From the NCBI GenBank assembly GCA_017308515.1, contig JAFKEN010000006.1, positions 292,479-356,478 on the forward strand: a DNA stretch of 64,000 bases, written 5' to 3'. The notes under the pieces are model-generated. The model ran no database searches. It was not told where the DNA came from and worked only from the letters and a program-made list of their open reading frames with translations. A program made the position numbers and the translations under genes. This DNA comes from Actinomycetales bacterium (GTDB taxonomy: Bacteria > Actinomycetota > Actinomycetes > Actinomycetales > Microbacteriaceae). Each line of letters opens with the position of its first letter. The stretch's first letter is position 1. Positions 8,854 through 17,147 of the stretch are shown piece after piece.

Positions 8854-9015
8854 AAGGGTTGACGGTGTCGCTGGATGGCGAAGCGCTCATGCTAGACCCG
8901 GGGTTCTGACGGCTTCGGGGACGACGCGCAATTGTGGACCGGTCGCCGGACCGGTGAGCCGCAGCGTCAGGAACCGCAGCGCATCGTCGACGCTCGGCGG
9001 CTGCCCCGCACACGA

Positions 9016-9044
9016 CGAAGCCCCCGCACGAGGCGGGGGCTTCG
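9016..9044 (-). terminator. Terminator of the tRNA cluster
   Basis: A 12-bp perfect stem (9016-9027 with 9033-9044) and 5-base loop, ending four bases beyond the 3' end of tRNA-Phe. The stem core is GCCCCCGC. There is no long U-tract, as is common in high-GC actinobacteria. Confidence 0.75.
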
Positions 9045-9047
9045 TTC

Positions 9048-9123
9048 TGGTGGCTCCGACCGGCGTCGATCCGGTGACCTTCCGATTTTCAGTCGGACGC
9101 TCTACCAACTGAGCTACAGAGCC
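9048..9123 (-). tRNA. tRNA-Phe (GAA)
   Basis: A 76-base cloverleaf on the minus strand with the acceptor stem starting GGCTCTG, anticodon loop CTGAAAA (anticodon GAA), T-arm with GGATCGACGCC and an encoded 3' CCA (9048-9050). It is the last gene of the cluster, directly before the terminator. Confidence 0.95.
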
Positions 9124-9189
9124 GTGGTGGGATGCGCATCCCGATGTGAAGAGAGCCCCGCGAGTTCCCTCGAGAGGCTCCTGCTTCGG

Positions 9190-9263
9190 CGACCCTGACG
9201 GGACTTGAACCCGCGACCTCCGCCGTGACAGGGCGGCACGCTAACCAACTGCGCCACAGGGCC
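9190..9263 (-). tRNA. tRNA-Asp (GTC)
   Basis: A 74-base cloverleaf with acceptor stem GGCCCTG/CAGGGTC (one G-U pair), anticodon loop CTGTCAC (anticodon GTC) and T-loop GGGTTCAAGTCCC. The discriminator is G. The 3' CCA is not encoded; CCG follows instead. Confidence 0.95.
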
Positions 9264-9279
9264 TTGCTCTTGAGTTGTG

Positions 9280-9355
9280 TGGTGACCCCAACGGGATTCG
9301 AACCCGTGCTGCCGCCGTGAAAGGGCGGTGTCCTAGGCCGCTAAACGATGGGGCC
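9280..9355 (-). tRNA. tRNA-Glu (TTC)
   Basis: A 76-base cloverleaf with acceptor stem GGCCCCA/TGGGGTC, anticodon loop CTTTCAC (anticodon TTC), T-arm CGGGTTCGAATCCCG and an encoded 3' CCA. It is the first gene of the Glu-Asp-Phe transcription unit. Confidence 0.95.
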
Positions 9356-9388
9356 AGGGCCGTAGTCCGCGGAGCAACCGAGGGCCAA

Positions 9389-9418
9389 GCATACGGGCGG
9401 CGGCATCAAAACTCCAAT
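9389..9418 (-). promoter_or_regulatory. Candidate promoter of the tRNA cluster
   Basis: On the minus strand, TTGGAG (9413-9418) and TATGCT (9389-9394) are separated by 18 bases, about 34 bases upstream of tRNA-Glu. The spacing fits a housekeeping sigma factor. Confidence 0.45.
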
Positions 9419-9564
9419 CCGCGCCACCTCGCGACCCGCGGGCCGCCGCGACCACGCAACGGGTCGCGCGCGAACGCCTTCCTGTGAGACGCCGCGCGCT
9501 CGGGCGGGTCGGCCCGATCGGCCGAGACCGCCGCGCTACCGTCTCCTAGGCATTCGGGGCGGAT

Positions 9565-9618
9565 GTTGTTATTGTGATTGGCGTTGTCAGTGTGATTCGC
9601 GTGACTCACGTGAATCGG
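9565..9618. repeat. Six degenerate tandem 9-bp repeats upstream of the hydrolase genes
   Basis: Six consecutive 9-mers run in phase: GTTGTTATT, GTGATTGGC, GTTGTCAGT, GTGATTCGC, GTGACTCAC, GTGAATCGG. The last 23 bases also form a near-perfect palindrome (9594-9616). The block is AT-richer than its surroundings and ends 32 bases before the M23 gene. Direct 9-mer repeats beginning GT are the type of site bound by the response regulator MtrA, known in other actinobacteria to control cell-wall hydrolases; binding here is inference. The rest of 9419-9650 shows nothing else. Confidence 0.5.
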
Positions 9619-9650
9619 CCAGGGCGCCCAGAAGCGATCAGAGGGAGTCG

Positions 9651-10910
9651 ATGGGACGTCGAACTGACGGGGGGATCCTCCGTGGATCGGGTCGCCGCGT
9701 GATCAGGCGCGGCGCATCCCGACGCTCGGGCGCGCTCGCGATCGCGGCCCTCCTGGCCCTCGTGGGATCCGTCGCCCTCGCGCCGGCGAACGCCGCCGAG
9801 ACGCGCGCCGGCTTCGATCCCGCCGACTACCCGACCTGGGCCCAGGTGCAGCAGGCGCAGGCCGACGAGAAGGCCGCGTCGGCGATGGTCGACCAGCTCA
9901 ACGCCCAGATCGCCGCGCTGCAGGTGCAGCTCGAGGAGACGCAGCGCGTCGCCAAGGAGAAGGGCGAGAAGTACGCCGCCGCGCAGGAGGCCTACGACCA
10001 GGCGGCCTTCACCGCGCAGCAACTGCAGGATCAGGCCGACGCCGCCCAGGCGGAGGCCGACCAGGCCAAGCGCGACTCCGCCCGCTCGCTCGCCGAGCTC
10101 GGCCGCTCCGGCAACTCCGACCTCACGGCGACGCTGCTCTCGCAGTCCGGCTCTGCCGACTCCCTGCTCTACCGCCTCGGCGCGGCCGGGCGGGTGACCG
10201 AGCGCTCGAGCGACGTCTTCGCGCGCGCCGTGCAGCTGCAGAAGAGCGCGCAGGCGCTGACCGATCAGGCGGATGCCGCCGCCGCGATCCTCGAAGACCT
10301 GGAGGCGAAGGCGCAGGCCGCCTTCGAGGAGGCGAAGGCCGCCGCCGACGCGGTCGCCGCCGACCTCGCCGCGCAGCAGTCCGCGATGGACGAGATGCAG
10401 GCCCAGCTCGCCGTGCTCACCCAGAAGCGCCAGGCCACCGAGGCCGACTTCCAGGCCGGCCAGCGCGCCGCCTACGAGGCCGGCGTCGTCAGCCTCGACG
10501 GCTGGGCCAAGCCCGCCGCCGGCTGCATCACCGACAACTTCGGCATGCGCTACCACCCGATCTACGGGGTGTGGAAGCTGCACTCGGGCGTCGACATCGG
10601 CGCCGGCTACGACCAGCCGATCTACGCCGCCCACTCCGGCGTCGTCATCTACGCCGGCTGGTTCAGCGACCTCGGCTACTACGTGAAGATCGACCACGGC
10701 GGCGGCATGGTCAGCGGCTACGGCCACATTCGGGAGGGCGGTCTGCGGGTCAGCACCGGGCAGTGGGTCGATGCCGGTCAGGTGATCGCGAAGGTCGGCT
10801 CGACCGGGGGGTCGACAGGTCCGCACCTGCATTACATGATGTACAGCAACGGCAACCTGATCGACCCGGTGCCGTACATGGCGGACCACGGGGTGAGGAT
10901 CGGCTGCTGA
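9651..10910 (+). CDS. Secreted M23-family peptidoglycan endopeptidase with coiled coil
   Basis: A 419-residue protein. An arginine-rich start plus hydrophobic core ending in APANA gives a signal peptide (cleavage near residue 48). Residues 60-280 are Ala/Gln/Glu-rich coiled coil. The C-terminus is an M23 (LytM) domain: GMRYHPIYGVWKLHSGVDIG supplies the first zinc ligands and GSTGPHLHYMMY the HLH motif near residue 395. Such proteins cut peptide bridges in peptidoglycan, and the coiled coil usually restrains or places the enzyme at the division site, as in EnvC. Start: ATG with GAGGGAG five bases upstream. It is followed after 42 bases by a paralogue carrying a different catalytic domain. Confidence 0.9.
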   Translation: MGRRTDGGILRGSGRRVIRRGASRRSGALAIAALLALVGSVALAPANAAETRAGFDPADYPTWAQVQQAQADEKAASAMVDQLNAQIAALQVQLEETQRVAKEKGEKYAAAQEAYDQAAFTAQQLQDQADAAQAEADQAKRDSARSLAELGRSGNSDLTATLLSQSGSADSLLYRLGAAGRVTERSSDVFARAVQLQKSAQALTDQADAAAAILEDLEAKAQAAFEEAKAAADAVAADLAAQQSAMDEMQAQLAVLTQKRQATEADFQAGQRAAYEAGVVSLDGWAKPAAGCITDNFGMRYHPIYGVWKLHSGVDIGAGYDQPIYAAHSGVVIYAGWFSDLGYYVKIDHGGGMVSGYGHIREGGLRVSTGQWVDAGQVIAKVGSTGGSTGPHLHYMMYSNGNLIDPVPYMADHGVRIGC

Positions 10911-10952
10911 GATGACGCGACGTGAGAGCCGCCGGGGGGCGGTCCGCGCCGG

Positions 10953-12275
10953 ATGACCCGATCACCCGGCCGCGCATGGGGGGCGATGGCCGGGTTGACG
11001 GCTCTCGTCGTCGTCGGCGTGGGCGCGGCCCCCGCGCTCGCCGCTCCCGACGCGCCCCGCGTGCCCGCCGCCGTCACGATCGACTACCCCAGCTGGGACG
11101 ACATCGCCGCGGCGCAGCAGAACGAGGCCGCCCAGCGCGCCGAGATCGCGCGCATCGAGGGGATCCTCGCCCAGCAGCAGGCCCGCGCCGCGCAGCTCGC
11201 GAAGGAGGCGCTCACCCGCCAGGAGCAGGCGCTCCAGGCGCAGAACGCCGCCGACGCCGCCGCGGCCAGCGCCCAGCGCCTCGCCGGCCAGGCGCGTGCC
11301 GCCAACGACCAGGCGGAGGCCTCGGCGGCGCGCGCGGCGCAGATCCTCGCCCAGCTCGCCCGCACCGGCGGGGGCGATGTCGCGCTGAGCCTGATGTCGG
11401 CGTCCAACGGCGAGGTCGACGCGCTGCTGGCGCGGCTGGGCACGATGGGGCGGCTGAGCGCGTCGAGCGAGGGGATCCTGCGGCGGGCCATCTACGACCG
11501 CAACACCGCCTCGGCGCTCGAGGACCAGGCCGACGCGGCGCGGGCCGAGCGGCAGCAGCGCGCCGACGCGGCGCAGCGCGCCTACACCGAGGCGCAATCG
11601 GCCTCGGACGCGGCTGCCGCCGAGGTCGCCGATCAGCAGGCCCACGCCGAGGTGCTCTACGCGCAGCTCGCCCAGCTCAAGAACACGACGGCCGAGCTCG
11701 AGCGCGAGCGCGCCGAGGGGCTCGCGGCCGAGGGCGCCGGGTCCGGATCCGGCGGCTCCGGGTCGGGCGGCGGGTCCACGGGCGGCAGCTCGGGCGGGGG
11801 CAACTCCGGGGGGTCGACCGGCGGCGACTCCGGCGGCTCGAGCGGCGGCGGATCGGGCGGCGACTCCTGGCCGACCGCGACCGACCAGGCGCAGATCGCC
11901 GGCGCGATCGCCTACGCGCGTGCGCAGCTCGGCGAGCCCTACGTCTACGGCGGTGCGGGGCCGAACGGGTGGGACTGCTCCGGTCTGACGCTGATGTCGT
12001 ATTCCTCGCAGGGCGTCTACATCGGCATCCACGGCTCGACGAGCCAGTACAACTACCTCGCCTCGACCGGCCGGCTCGTACGCACCTCGAACTGGCAGGC
12101 GGGCGACCTGCTGTTCTACTCCGACGGCGGGTCGACGAGCGGCACCAAGTACCACGTCGCGATGTACATCGGCGGCGGTCAGATGATCGAGGCGCCGTAC
12201 GCGCCGCTCGCGGTGCGGATCGTCGGCGTGCGCACCTACGACCTCGTGCCCTACGTCGGGCGGCCGACGCTCTGA
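10953..12275 (+). CDS. Secreted NlpC/P60 peptidoglycan hydrolase with coiled coil
   Basis: A 440-residue protein with a signal peptide (hydrophobic core followed by PALA, cleavage near residue 30), a coiled coil to about residue 255, a Gly/Ser-rich linker at about 256-307, and an NlpC/P60 domain. The catalytic cysteine is in NGWDCSGLTLMSY near residue 345, and the histidine in YHVAMYIGGG near residue 405. The family cleaves gamma-D-glutamyl-diamino-acid bonds in stem peptides, like RipA. Its N-terminal half resembles the preceding M23 protein (YPSWDDIAAAQ against YPTWAQVQQAQ), so the pair looks like a duplication with domain exchange. A short palindrome spans its stop and the stop of the convergent ROK gene. 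Confidence 0.9.
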   Translation: MTRSPGRAWGAMAGLTALVVVGVGAAPALAAPDAPRVPAAVTIDYPSWDDIAAAQQNEAAQRAEIARIEGILAQQQARAAQLAKEALTRQEQALQAQNAADAAAASAQRLAGQARAANDQAEASAARAAQILAQLARTGGGDVALSLMSASNGEVDALLARLGTMGRLSASSEGILRRAIYDRNTASALEDQADAARAERQQRADAAQRAYTEAQSASDAAAAEVADQQAHAEVLYAQLAQLKNTTAELERERAEGLAAEGAGSGSGGSGSGGGSTGGSSGGGNSGGSTGGDSGGSSGGGSGGDSWPTATDQAQIAGAIAYARAQLGEPYVYGGAGPNGWDCSGLTLMSYSSQGVYIGIHGSTSQYNYLASTGRLVRTSNWQAGDLLFYSDGGSTSGTKYHVAMYIGGGQMIEAPYAPLAVRIVGVRTYDLVPYVGRPTL

Positions 12276-12285
12276 GCGCGGTCGC

Positions 12286-13269
12286 TCAGGCTCGGAGATC
12301 CCAGGCGAGCGCTGCCGCTCCGTACAGCACGGCGTCGTCGCCCAGGTCGGCGGGCACGACCCGGCAACCGTCGCGGGTCGGGGGCAGGGCGCGGGCGCGG
12401 ACCGCTCTCTCGGCCGTGTCGATCCAGCCCGGTTGACCGAGACCGACCGAGCCGCCGACGACGACCAGCTCCGGGTCGAAGGCGTTCGCAATGTCGACGA
12501 CCGCTCGCGCCACGGCGTCCCGAGCGGCGTCGAGCACGGCGCGGGCGAGCGCGTCGCCGCGCTGCGCGGCGACGCCGACCGCCGCGCCGGTGAGTGGTTC
12601 CGGTGCGGAGGCGAGGGCGCTCGTCGCGCCGGCCGCGATCCGCCGGGACGCCTCCGCTGCCAGGGCCGGTCCGGAGGCGATGGCCTCCAGGCAGCCGCGT
12701 CGGCCGCAGCCGCACCTCGGGCCCGCCGGGTCGGAGACGAGATGGCCGAGCTCCCCGGCTCCGCCGTGCCGCCCATGCAGTAGACGCCCGCCCTCCAGCA
12801 CGGCGCCGCCGACGCCGGTCGACAGGGTCAGATAGACCACGTGGTCCGCGCCGCGCGCGGCGCCGCGGGTGTGCTCGGCGATCAGCGCCGCGTTGGTGTC
12901 GCGTTCGACGGCGACCGGCGCGTCGACCAGCGCTCCGAACTCCGCGACGAGGGCGAGCCCTGCGAGACCGGGACCGGTGTTCGGCGGGTCGAGCAGCCGA
13001 CCCGAGCCCCGTTCGACGGGTCCGGTGGCCCCGACACCGACCGCGCGCGGTGCGGCGGCGAGCCCCGCGCGCCCGGCGTCGACCGCGACGGCCTCGAGCT
13101 CGGCGCGCCAGCCCGCCCGAATCCGCTCCGGCTCAAGGTCGGAGCCGGTGGCGCGACGCCGACGCACGACGAGTCGGCCGCCGGCGTCGATCGCGGCGAA
13201 CCGTGTCCAGGTGCCGCCGAGGTCGATCGCGAGAACCCAGGGGTTGACGTGGTCCATGACGGTCATCAT
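12286..13269 (-). CDS. ROK-family sugar kinase
   Basis: A 327-residue ROK protein without an N-terminal helix-turn-helix, so a kinase rather than a repressor. LAIDLGGTWTRFAAID near residues 13-28 is the ATP phosphate loop, GVGATGPVE follows near 105, STGVGGAVLEGGRLLHG near 145-160, and CGCGRRGCLEAIASGPAL near 185-202 is the zinc-binding ROK signature. It would phosphorylate glucose, N-acetylglucosamine or N-acetylmannosamine. It diverges from the GntR gene of a sugar-uptake locus and very likely acts on the imported or released sugar. Five residues downstream another ATG (13257) could also be the start. Confidence 0.85.
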   Translation of the reverse strand: MMTVMDHVNPWVLAIDLGGTWTRFAAIDAGGRLVVRRRRATGSDLEPERIRAGWRAELEAVAVDAGRAGLAAAPRAVGVGATGPVERGSGRLLDPPNTGPGLAGLALVAEFGALVDAPVAVERDTNAALIAEHTRGAARGADHVVYLTLSTGVGGAVLEGGRLLHGRHGGAGELGHLVSDPAGPRCGCGRRGCLEAIASGPALAAEASRRIAAGATSALASAPEPLTGAAVGVAAQRGDALARAVLDAARDAVARAVVDIANAFDPELVVVGGSVGLGQPGWIDTAERAVRARALPPTRDGCRVVPADLGDDAVLYGAAALAWDLRA

Positions 13270-13274
13270 ACTTC

Positions 13275-13306
13275 GTTATAGTGTTTCCAGATTAGTTATA
13301 ACGTTT
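13275..13306. promoter_or_regulatory. Direct repeat, candidate GntR operator and divergent promoter
   Basis: Two 12-mers, GTTATAGTGTTT (13275-13286) and GTTATAACGTTT (13295-13306), are spaced 20 bases start to start, two helical turns. The second contains the palindrome GTTATAAC. They fill the 46-base gap between the ROK start and the GntR start, an AT-rich island in GC-rich DNA, so one regulator could control both directions. Confidence 0.6.
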
Positions 13307-13315
13307 GGAGCGACC

Positions 13316-14155
13316 GTGGCCACCTCGAAGCCCGCCGCCGTGCCGGAACCCGCGGCCGAGTCGGATCAGCGTGCCACCGCCCTCCCGCTCTACCACCGGG
13401 TCTACGCGAACCTCCGGGCGCGGATCGACTCCGACTGGGGCCCGGGTGATCGGATGCCCACCGAGAGCGAACTCGTCGACGAGTTCGGTGTCAGCCTGAT
13501 CACCATTCGTCGTGCCCTCGACGAGCTGGTCCGCGAGCGTCGGATCGAGCGGGTCCGCGGCCGAGGCACCTTCGTCGCCGCGCCGCCCCTCGAGCGCGAG
13601 CTGACCGAGCTGACGAGCTTCACCGACGAGATGCGCGAGCGGGGGCTCACCGCCCGCACCGAGCTGCGCCGTGCCGCACTCGCCGAGGCCGGACCCCGGG
13701 TCGCAGAGATGCTCGGACTCCCGCCCGGGGCCGCGGTCTACGCGATCGAGCGCCTCCGCCACGTCGACGGGGTGCCGCTCCTGATCGAGCAGGTCGAGAT
13801 CCCCGCGCAACTCGCGCCCGGTCTCCTGGACGAGGACCTCGCGGACCGCTCGCTGTACGACGTGCTCGACGCGCGCTACGGACAGCGGCTCGTCGGCGGC
13901 ACCGAGGCGCTTCAGCCCGCGCTGCCGACCGCCAAGGAGGCGGAACTGCTCGAGCAGGACCGCGCCCAGCCGGTGCTGATCCTCGAACTCGTCTCGCACA
14001 CTGCGTCCGGCGTGGCCCTGGAGTACTGCCGCAGCGTCCTGCGGGGCGACCGGGCGCGCTACCGGTTCGAGGTCAACCGACAGCGACCGTCGCTCTCCCT
14101 CGTCACCGACACGTCCCCGCACGACCCGTCCGCCAGCACCCAGGAGAACCGATGA
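13316..14155 (+). CDS. GntR-family regulator with UTRA ligand domain
   Basis: A 279-residue protein. The winged helix (about residues 25-90) has YHRVYANLRARIDSDWGPGD and the recognition segment FGVSLITIRRALDELV; the C-terminal UTRA domain (about 110-260) has VYAIERLRHVDGVPLLIEQV and ALEYCRSVLRGDRARYRFEV. HutC/UTRA regulators sense sugar phosphates or small metabolites and repress uptake genes until induced. The start is GTG at 13316, six bases after GGAG; the frame is open further upstream but overlaps the ROK gene in antisense. It overlaps the binding-protein gene by ATGA, so it belongs to the operon it likely represses. Confidence 0.9.
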   Translation: MATSKPAAVPEPAAESDQRATALPLYHRVYANLRARIDSDWGPGDRMPTESELVDEFGVSLITIRRALDELVRERRIERVRGRGTFVAAPPLERELTELTSFTDEMRERGLTARTELRRAALAEAGPRVAEMLGLPPGAAVYAIERLRHVDGVPLLIEQVEIPAQLAPGLLDEDLADRSLYDVLDARYGQRLVGGTEALQPALPTAKEAELLEQDRAQPVLILELVSHTASGVALEYCRSVLRGDRARYRFEVNRQRPSLSLVTDTSPHDPSASTQENR

Positions 14156-15438
14156 AGCTTCACTCGTCGAGGCGCGTCCTCGCGTCGACCCTCGGCCTCG
14201 CCCTCGGCGCCGTCGCCCTCGCCGGCTGCAGCGCCGGCGGCGCGAGCGACGACACCGTCGTGGTCTGGGACTACTACGGCCAATCGACTCCGTTGAAGGC
14301 CGCGATCGCCGCGTTCGAAGCGGCGAATCCGGATGTGATCGTCGACTACCAGGCGTTCGACTACGACACTCTGCAGGAGAAGTTCTCGGTGGCGGTCTCC
14401 TCGGGCACCGGCCCCGACCTCGCCACGGTCGACATGACCTGGCTGCCCGCCTTCGCGTCGAAGGGGCTGCTCGCCGACCTCGACCCGATCTCCGGCGGCC
14501 AGCTCAACGGCGCCTCGATCGAGTCGCAGTACAGCGAGGGCGCGTACCGCGCGATGCGCTACGACGACGCGACGATCGCCGCTCTCTACGACTTCGACGC
14601 CTACGCGCTCTACTACCGCAAGGACATCCTCGACCAGAAGCACCTCAGCGTTCCGACCACCTGGGACGAGCTCGTCGAGGTCGCGAGCGCGATGGCCGAG
14701 GATGACAACGGCGACGGCACGCCGGACAAGTACGCGTTCCAGCTGTTGCCCGACAGCTTCCACTACGTGCAGCTGCTGCTGCAGAACGGCGGCGAGGTGC
14801 TGGACGACTCCGGTGCCGTCGCGTTCGACTCGCCCGCCGGAGTCGGTGCCCTCGACTTCGAGAAGCGGCTTCTCGACTCCGGCGGAGCGCTGTTCTGGGG
14901 CCCTTCGGAGGGTGACTCGAGCGGTCTGCCGGGGATCCAGGACGAGCGGATCGGCATGTTCCTCAACGGCCCGTACATGATGGGCGTGCTCAAGGACGGT
15001 GCGCCTGACGAGTCGGGCGAATGGGCGGTCGCGCCCGCGCCGTTCTCGACGCGCCCCGGCAGCTATCTCGGGGGCACCGGCCTGGTGATCCCGACGAACT
15101 CCGCCCACCAGTCCGCCGCCTGGAGGCTCGCGCAGTTCCTGCTGCAGCCCGAGCAGCAGCTCGGGGTCTACACCGAGGCGGGGGCCGCCCCCGCGACCGA
15201 CGCCGCCCTGCAGCTCCCCGAGTTGCAGGCCGCGGACCCGTACTTCGGCGGGCAGGCCCCGTTCTCGATCTTCCAGGACGCGATGGCGACGGCCACGCCG
15301 TTCCCGTACGTCGCGGCCTGGCCGCAGATCGACCAGGCGCTGTCCGACGCGTCGACCGCGGTGCTGATCGGGCAGTCCGACTCCGCCGACGCGCTCGCGC
15401 AGGCCGCCGACACGGCGCGCTCCGCGCTCGGTGGCTGA
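14152..15438 (+). CDS. Sugar ABC transporter substrate-binding lipoprotein
   Basis: A 428-residue family 1 solute-binding protein. The N-terminal signal ends in the lipobox ALAGC with Cys26 as the lipidation site. Features typical of the family include TTWDELVEVASAM near residue 165 and the C-terminal AWRLAQFLLQPEQQ near 322. It captures an oligosaccharide or sugar outside the membrane for the two permeases downstream. The ATGA overlap with gntR and the 8-base overlap with the next gene show tight coupling. The ligand is unknown; an amino-sugar or galactoside is possible from the neighbours. Confidence 0.92.
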   Translation: MKLHSSRRVLASTLGLALGAVALAGCSAGGASDDTVVVWDYYGQSTPLKAAIAAFEAANPDVIVDYQAFDYDTLQEKFSVAVSSGTGPDLATVDMTWLPAFASKGLLADLDPISGGQLNGASIESQYSEGAYRAMRYDDATIAALYDFDAYALYYRKDILDQKHLSVPTTWDELVEVASAMAEDDNGDGTPDKYAFQLLPDSFHYVQLLLQNGGEVLDDSGAVAFDSPAGVGALDFEKRLLDSGGALFWGPSEGDSSGLPGIQDERIGMFLNGPYMMGVLKDGAPDESGEWAVAPAPFSTRPGSYLGGTGLVIPTNSAHQSAAWRLAQFLLQPEQQLGVYTEAGAAPATDAALQLPELQAADPYFGGQAPFSIFQDAMATATPFPYVAAWPQIDQALSDASTAVLIGQSDSADALAQAADTARSALGG

Positions 15439-16309
15439 GACCCGGGTCGGCAGGTGGCGGCGACGGCGCCGCTACCTGCCGGCACTCGTCCTGCTCGCGC
15501 CGGCGGTGGTCGTCGTCACGGTGCTGTTCTTCGTGCCGATGGGCACCTCGCTGGTCTATAGCTTCAGCGACTATTCCGGGATCGGGCCGCTGCGCTGGGT
15601 CGGCCTCGACAACTATGCCGACCTGTTCGGCGATCCCCGCTTCGCTCAGGCCTGGGGCAACACCGCCGTCTTCGCGGTGGTCACGATGACCGTCGGGCCG
15701 CTGCTGGGGCTGCTGACCGCGCTCATGCTCAACCAGCGCATCCCGGCGCGCGCGTTTTTCCGGGCCGTGTACTTCGTGCCGGTGACCTCGTCGCTCGTCG
15801 TCGTGTCGACGCTGTGGAAGCTGCTGCTCAATGATCGCGGGCCGGTCAACTCGGTGCTGAGCACTCTCGGGCTGCCGGCGCACGACTGGCTGGCCGACCC
15901 GTCGACCTCGCTGCTCGCGGTCTCGGCGGCGAGCATCTGGCAGGGCTTCGGCTTCGAGACGGTGGTCTTCCTGGCGGCGCTTCAGGGCATCCCGGCCGAA
16001 CTGCTGGAGGCCGCTCGGATGGACGGCGCCGGGATCTGGCGGCGGTTCCTGTCCGTGACGCTGCCGGCGCTGCGCCCGACGACCCTGTTCGTATTCGTCG
16101 TCGGCGTGATCGGTGCCTTCCAGGCCTTCGACCAGATGTACGTCATGACCCAGGGCGGGCCGGTGGGCTCGACGACGACGATCGTCTACTACATCGTCGA
16201 GCGTTTCAAGAACCTCGACCTCGGGGCCGCCTCCGCCGCGGCCTATCTGCTCGTGCTCGTGCTGGTGCTGATCTCGGTCGTGCAGCTGCGGATCGGGCGG
16301 GAACGATGA
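15431..16309 (+). CDS. Sugar ABC transporter permease (MalF/UgpA type)
   Basis: A 292-residue integral membrane protein with six predicted spans. The cytoplasmic EAA loop is EAARMDGAGIWRRFLSVTLP near residues 195-214, where the ATPase docks. The GTG start overlaps the end of the binding-protein gene by eight bases. With the next gene it forms the heterodimeric channel of a carbohydrate uptake-1 transporter. Confidence 0.92.
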   Translation: MAETRVGRWRRRRRYLPALVLLAPAVVVVTVLFFVPMGTSLVYSFSDYSGIGPLRWVGLDNYADLFGDPRFAQAWGNTAVFAVVTMTVGPLLGLLTALMLNQRIPARAFFRAVYFVPVTSSLVVVSTLWKLLLNDRGPVNSVLSTLGLPAHDWLADPSTSLLAVSAASIWQGFGFETVVFLAALQGIPAELLEAARMDGAGIWRRFLSVTLPALRPTTLFVFVVGVIGAFQAFDQMYVMTQGGPVGSTTTIVYYIVERFKNLDLGAASAAAYLLVLVLVLISVVQLRIGRER

Positions 16310-17145
16310 GGGCGCGGCGATTCGTCGGGCGGATCGCTCTCGGCGTCGCGCTGGTGGGCAGTGCCGCCCTCATGCTGGTGCCGTGGGTCTGGACCCTCAG
16401 CACGTCGTTCAAGCACCCCAACGACGTCTTCACGACCGGCCTGCTGCCCTCGCCTCCGACGCTCGACGCGTATCAGGACGTGGTCACGCTCATCCCGTTC
16501 GCGGGCTACTTCGGCAACAGCGTCATCGTCACCGTGTCGGTCGTGGTGCTCAACGTGCTGTTCGACACCTGTGCGGCCTACGCCCTCGCGAAACTGCCAT
16601 TGCCCGGCAAGGGCGTTCTGCTGGTCGTGCTGCTGACGACCCTCATGATCCCGATGCAGGTCAACATCATCCCGCTGTACCGGATGATGGTCGCCGTCCA
16701 TAACGCGGTTCCCGCTCTCGGCGCCGACACCCTCTCCGGCATCGTCGCGCCGTCGGCCGTATCGGTGCTCGGCATCTTCCTGATGCGGCAGTTCTTCGTC
16801 TCGATCCCGGACAGCATGCTCGAGGCGGCCCGGCTCGACGGCGCCGGCGAATTCTCGATCCTGTGGCGGATCGTGGTTCCGGTCTCGTGGCCCGCGATCG
16901 CGACCCTCGTGATCTTCACCGGTCTCACGGCCTGGAACGACTTCCTCTGGCCGCTGATCGTCACCGCCTCCGACGGCTCCCGAACCCTTCCCGTCGGCCT
17001 GGCGCTGCTCGCGAAGAAGAACACCATCGACTGGTCTCAGACCATGGCCGGCACCGTGCTCACTGCGCTGCCGATGATCGTGCTCTTCGTGATCCTGCAG
17101 CGCCGCTTCATCGAGGGTCTCACGCAAGGTTCCACGAAGGAATGA
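16306..17145 (+). CDS. Sugar ABC transporter permease (MalG/UgpE type)
   Basis: A 279-residue membrane protein with six predicted spans, carrying the EAA loop EAARLDGAGEFSILWRIVVP near residues 172-191 and the family's TWNDFLWPL-like segment (here AWNDFLWPLIV near 208). It overlaps the preceding permease by ATGA. No ABC ATPase follows, so the transporter must borrow a shared MsmK/MsiK-type ATPase encoded elsewhere. Confidence 0.92.
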   Translation: MRARRFVGRIALGVALVGSAALMLVPWVWTLSTSFKHPNDVFTTGLLPSPPTLDAYQDVVTLIPFAGYFGNSVIVTVSVVVLNVLFDTCAAYALAKLPLPGKGVLLVVLLTTLMIPMQVNIIPLYRMMVAVHNAVPALGADTLSGIVAPSAVSVLGIFLMRQFFVSIPDSMLEAARLDGAGEFSILWRIVVPVSWPAIATLVIFTGLTAWNDFLWPLIVTASDGSRTLPVGLALLAKKNTIDWSQTMAGTVLTALPMIVLFVILQRRFIEGLTQGSTKE

Positions 17146-17147
17146 GA

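Noticed and set aside
9275-9487. Rightward frame starting MCGDPNGIRTRAAAVKGR
   Set aside because: It is the antisense reading of tRNA-Glu, a recurrent annotation artefact.
9356-9650. Possible c-di-AMP (ydaO) riboswitch before the cell-wall hydrolases
   Set aside because: Such riboswitches often precede these genes in actinobacteria, but I could not find the conserved core; only the 9-bp repeats are seen.
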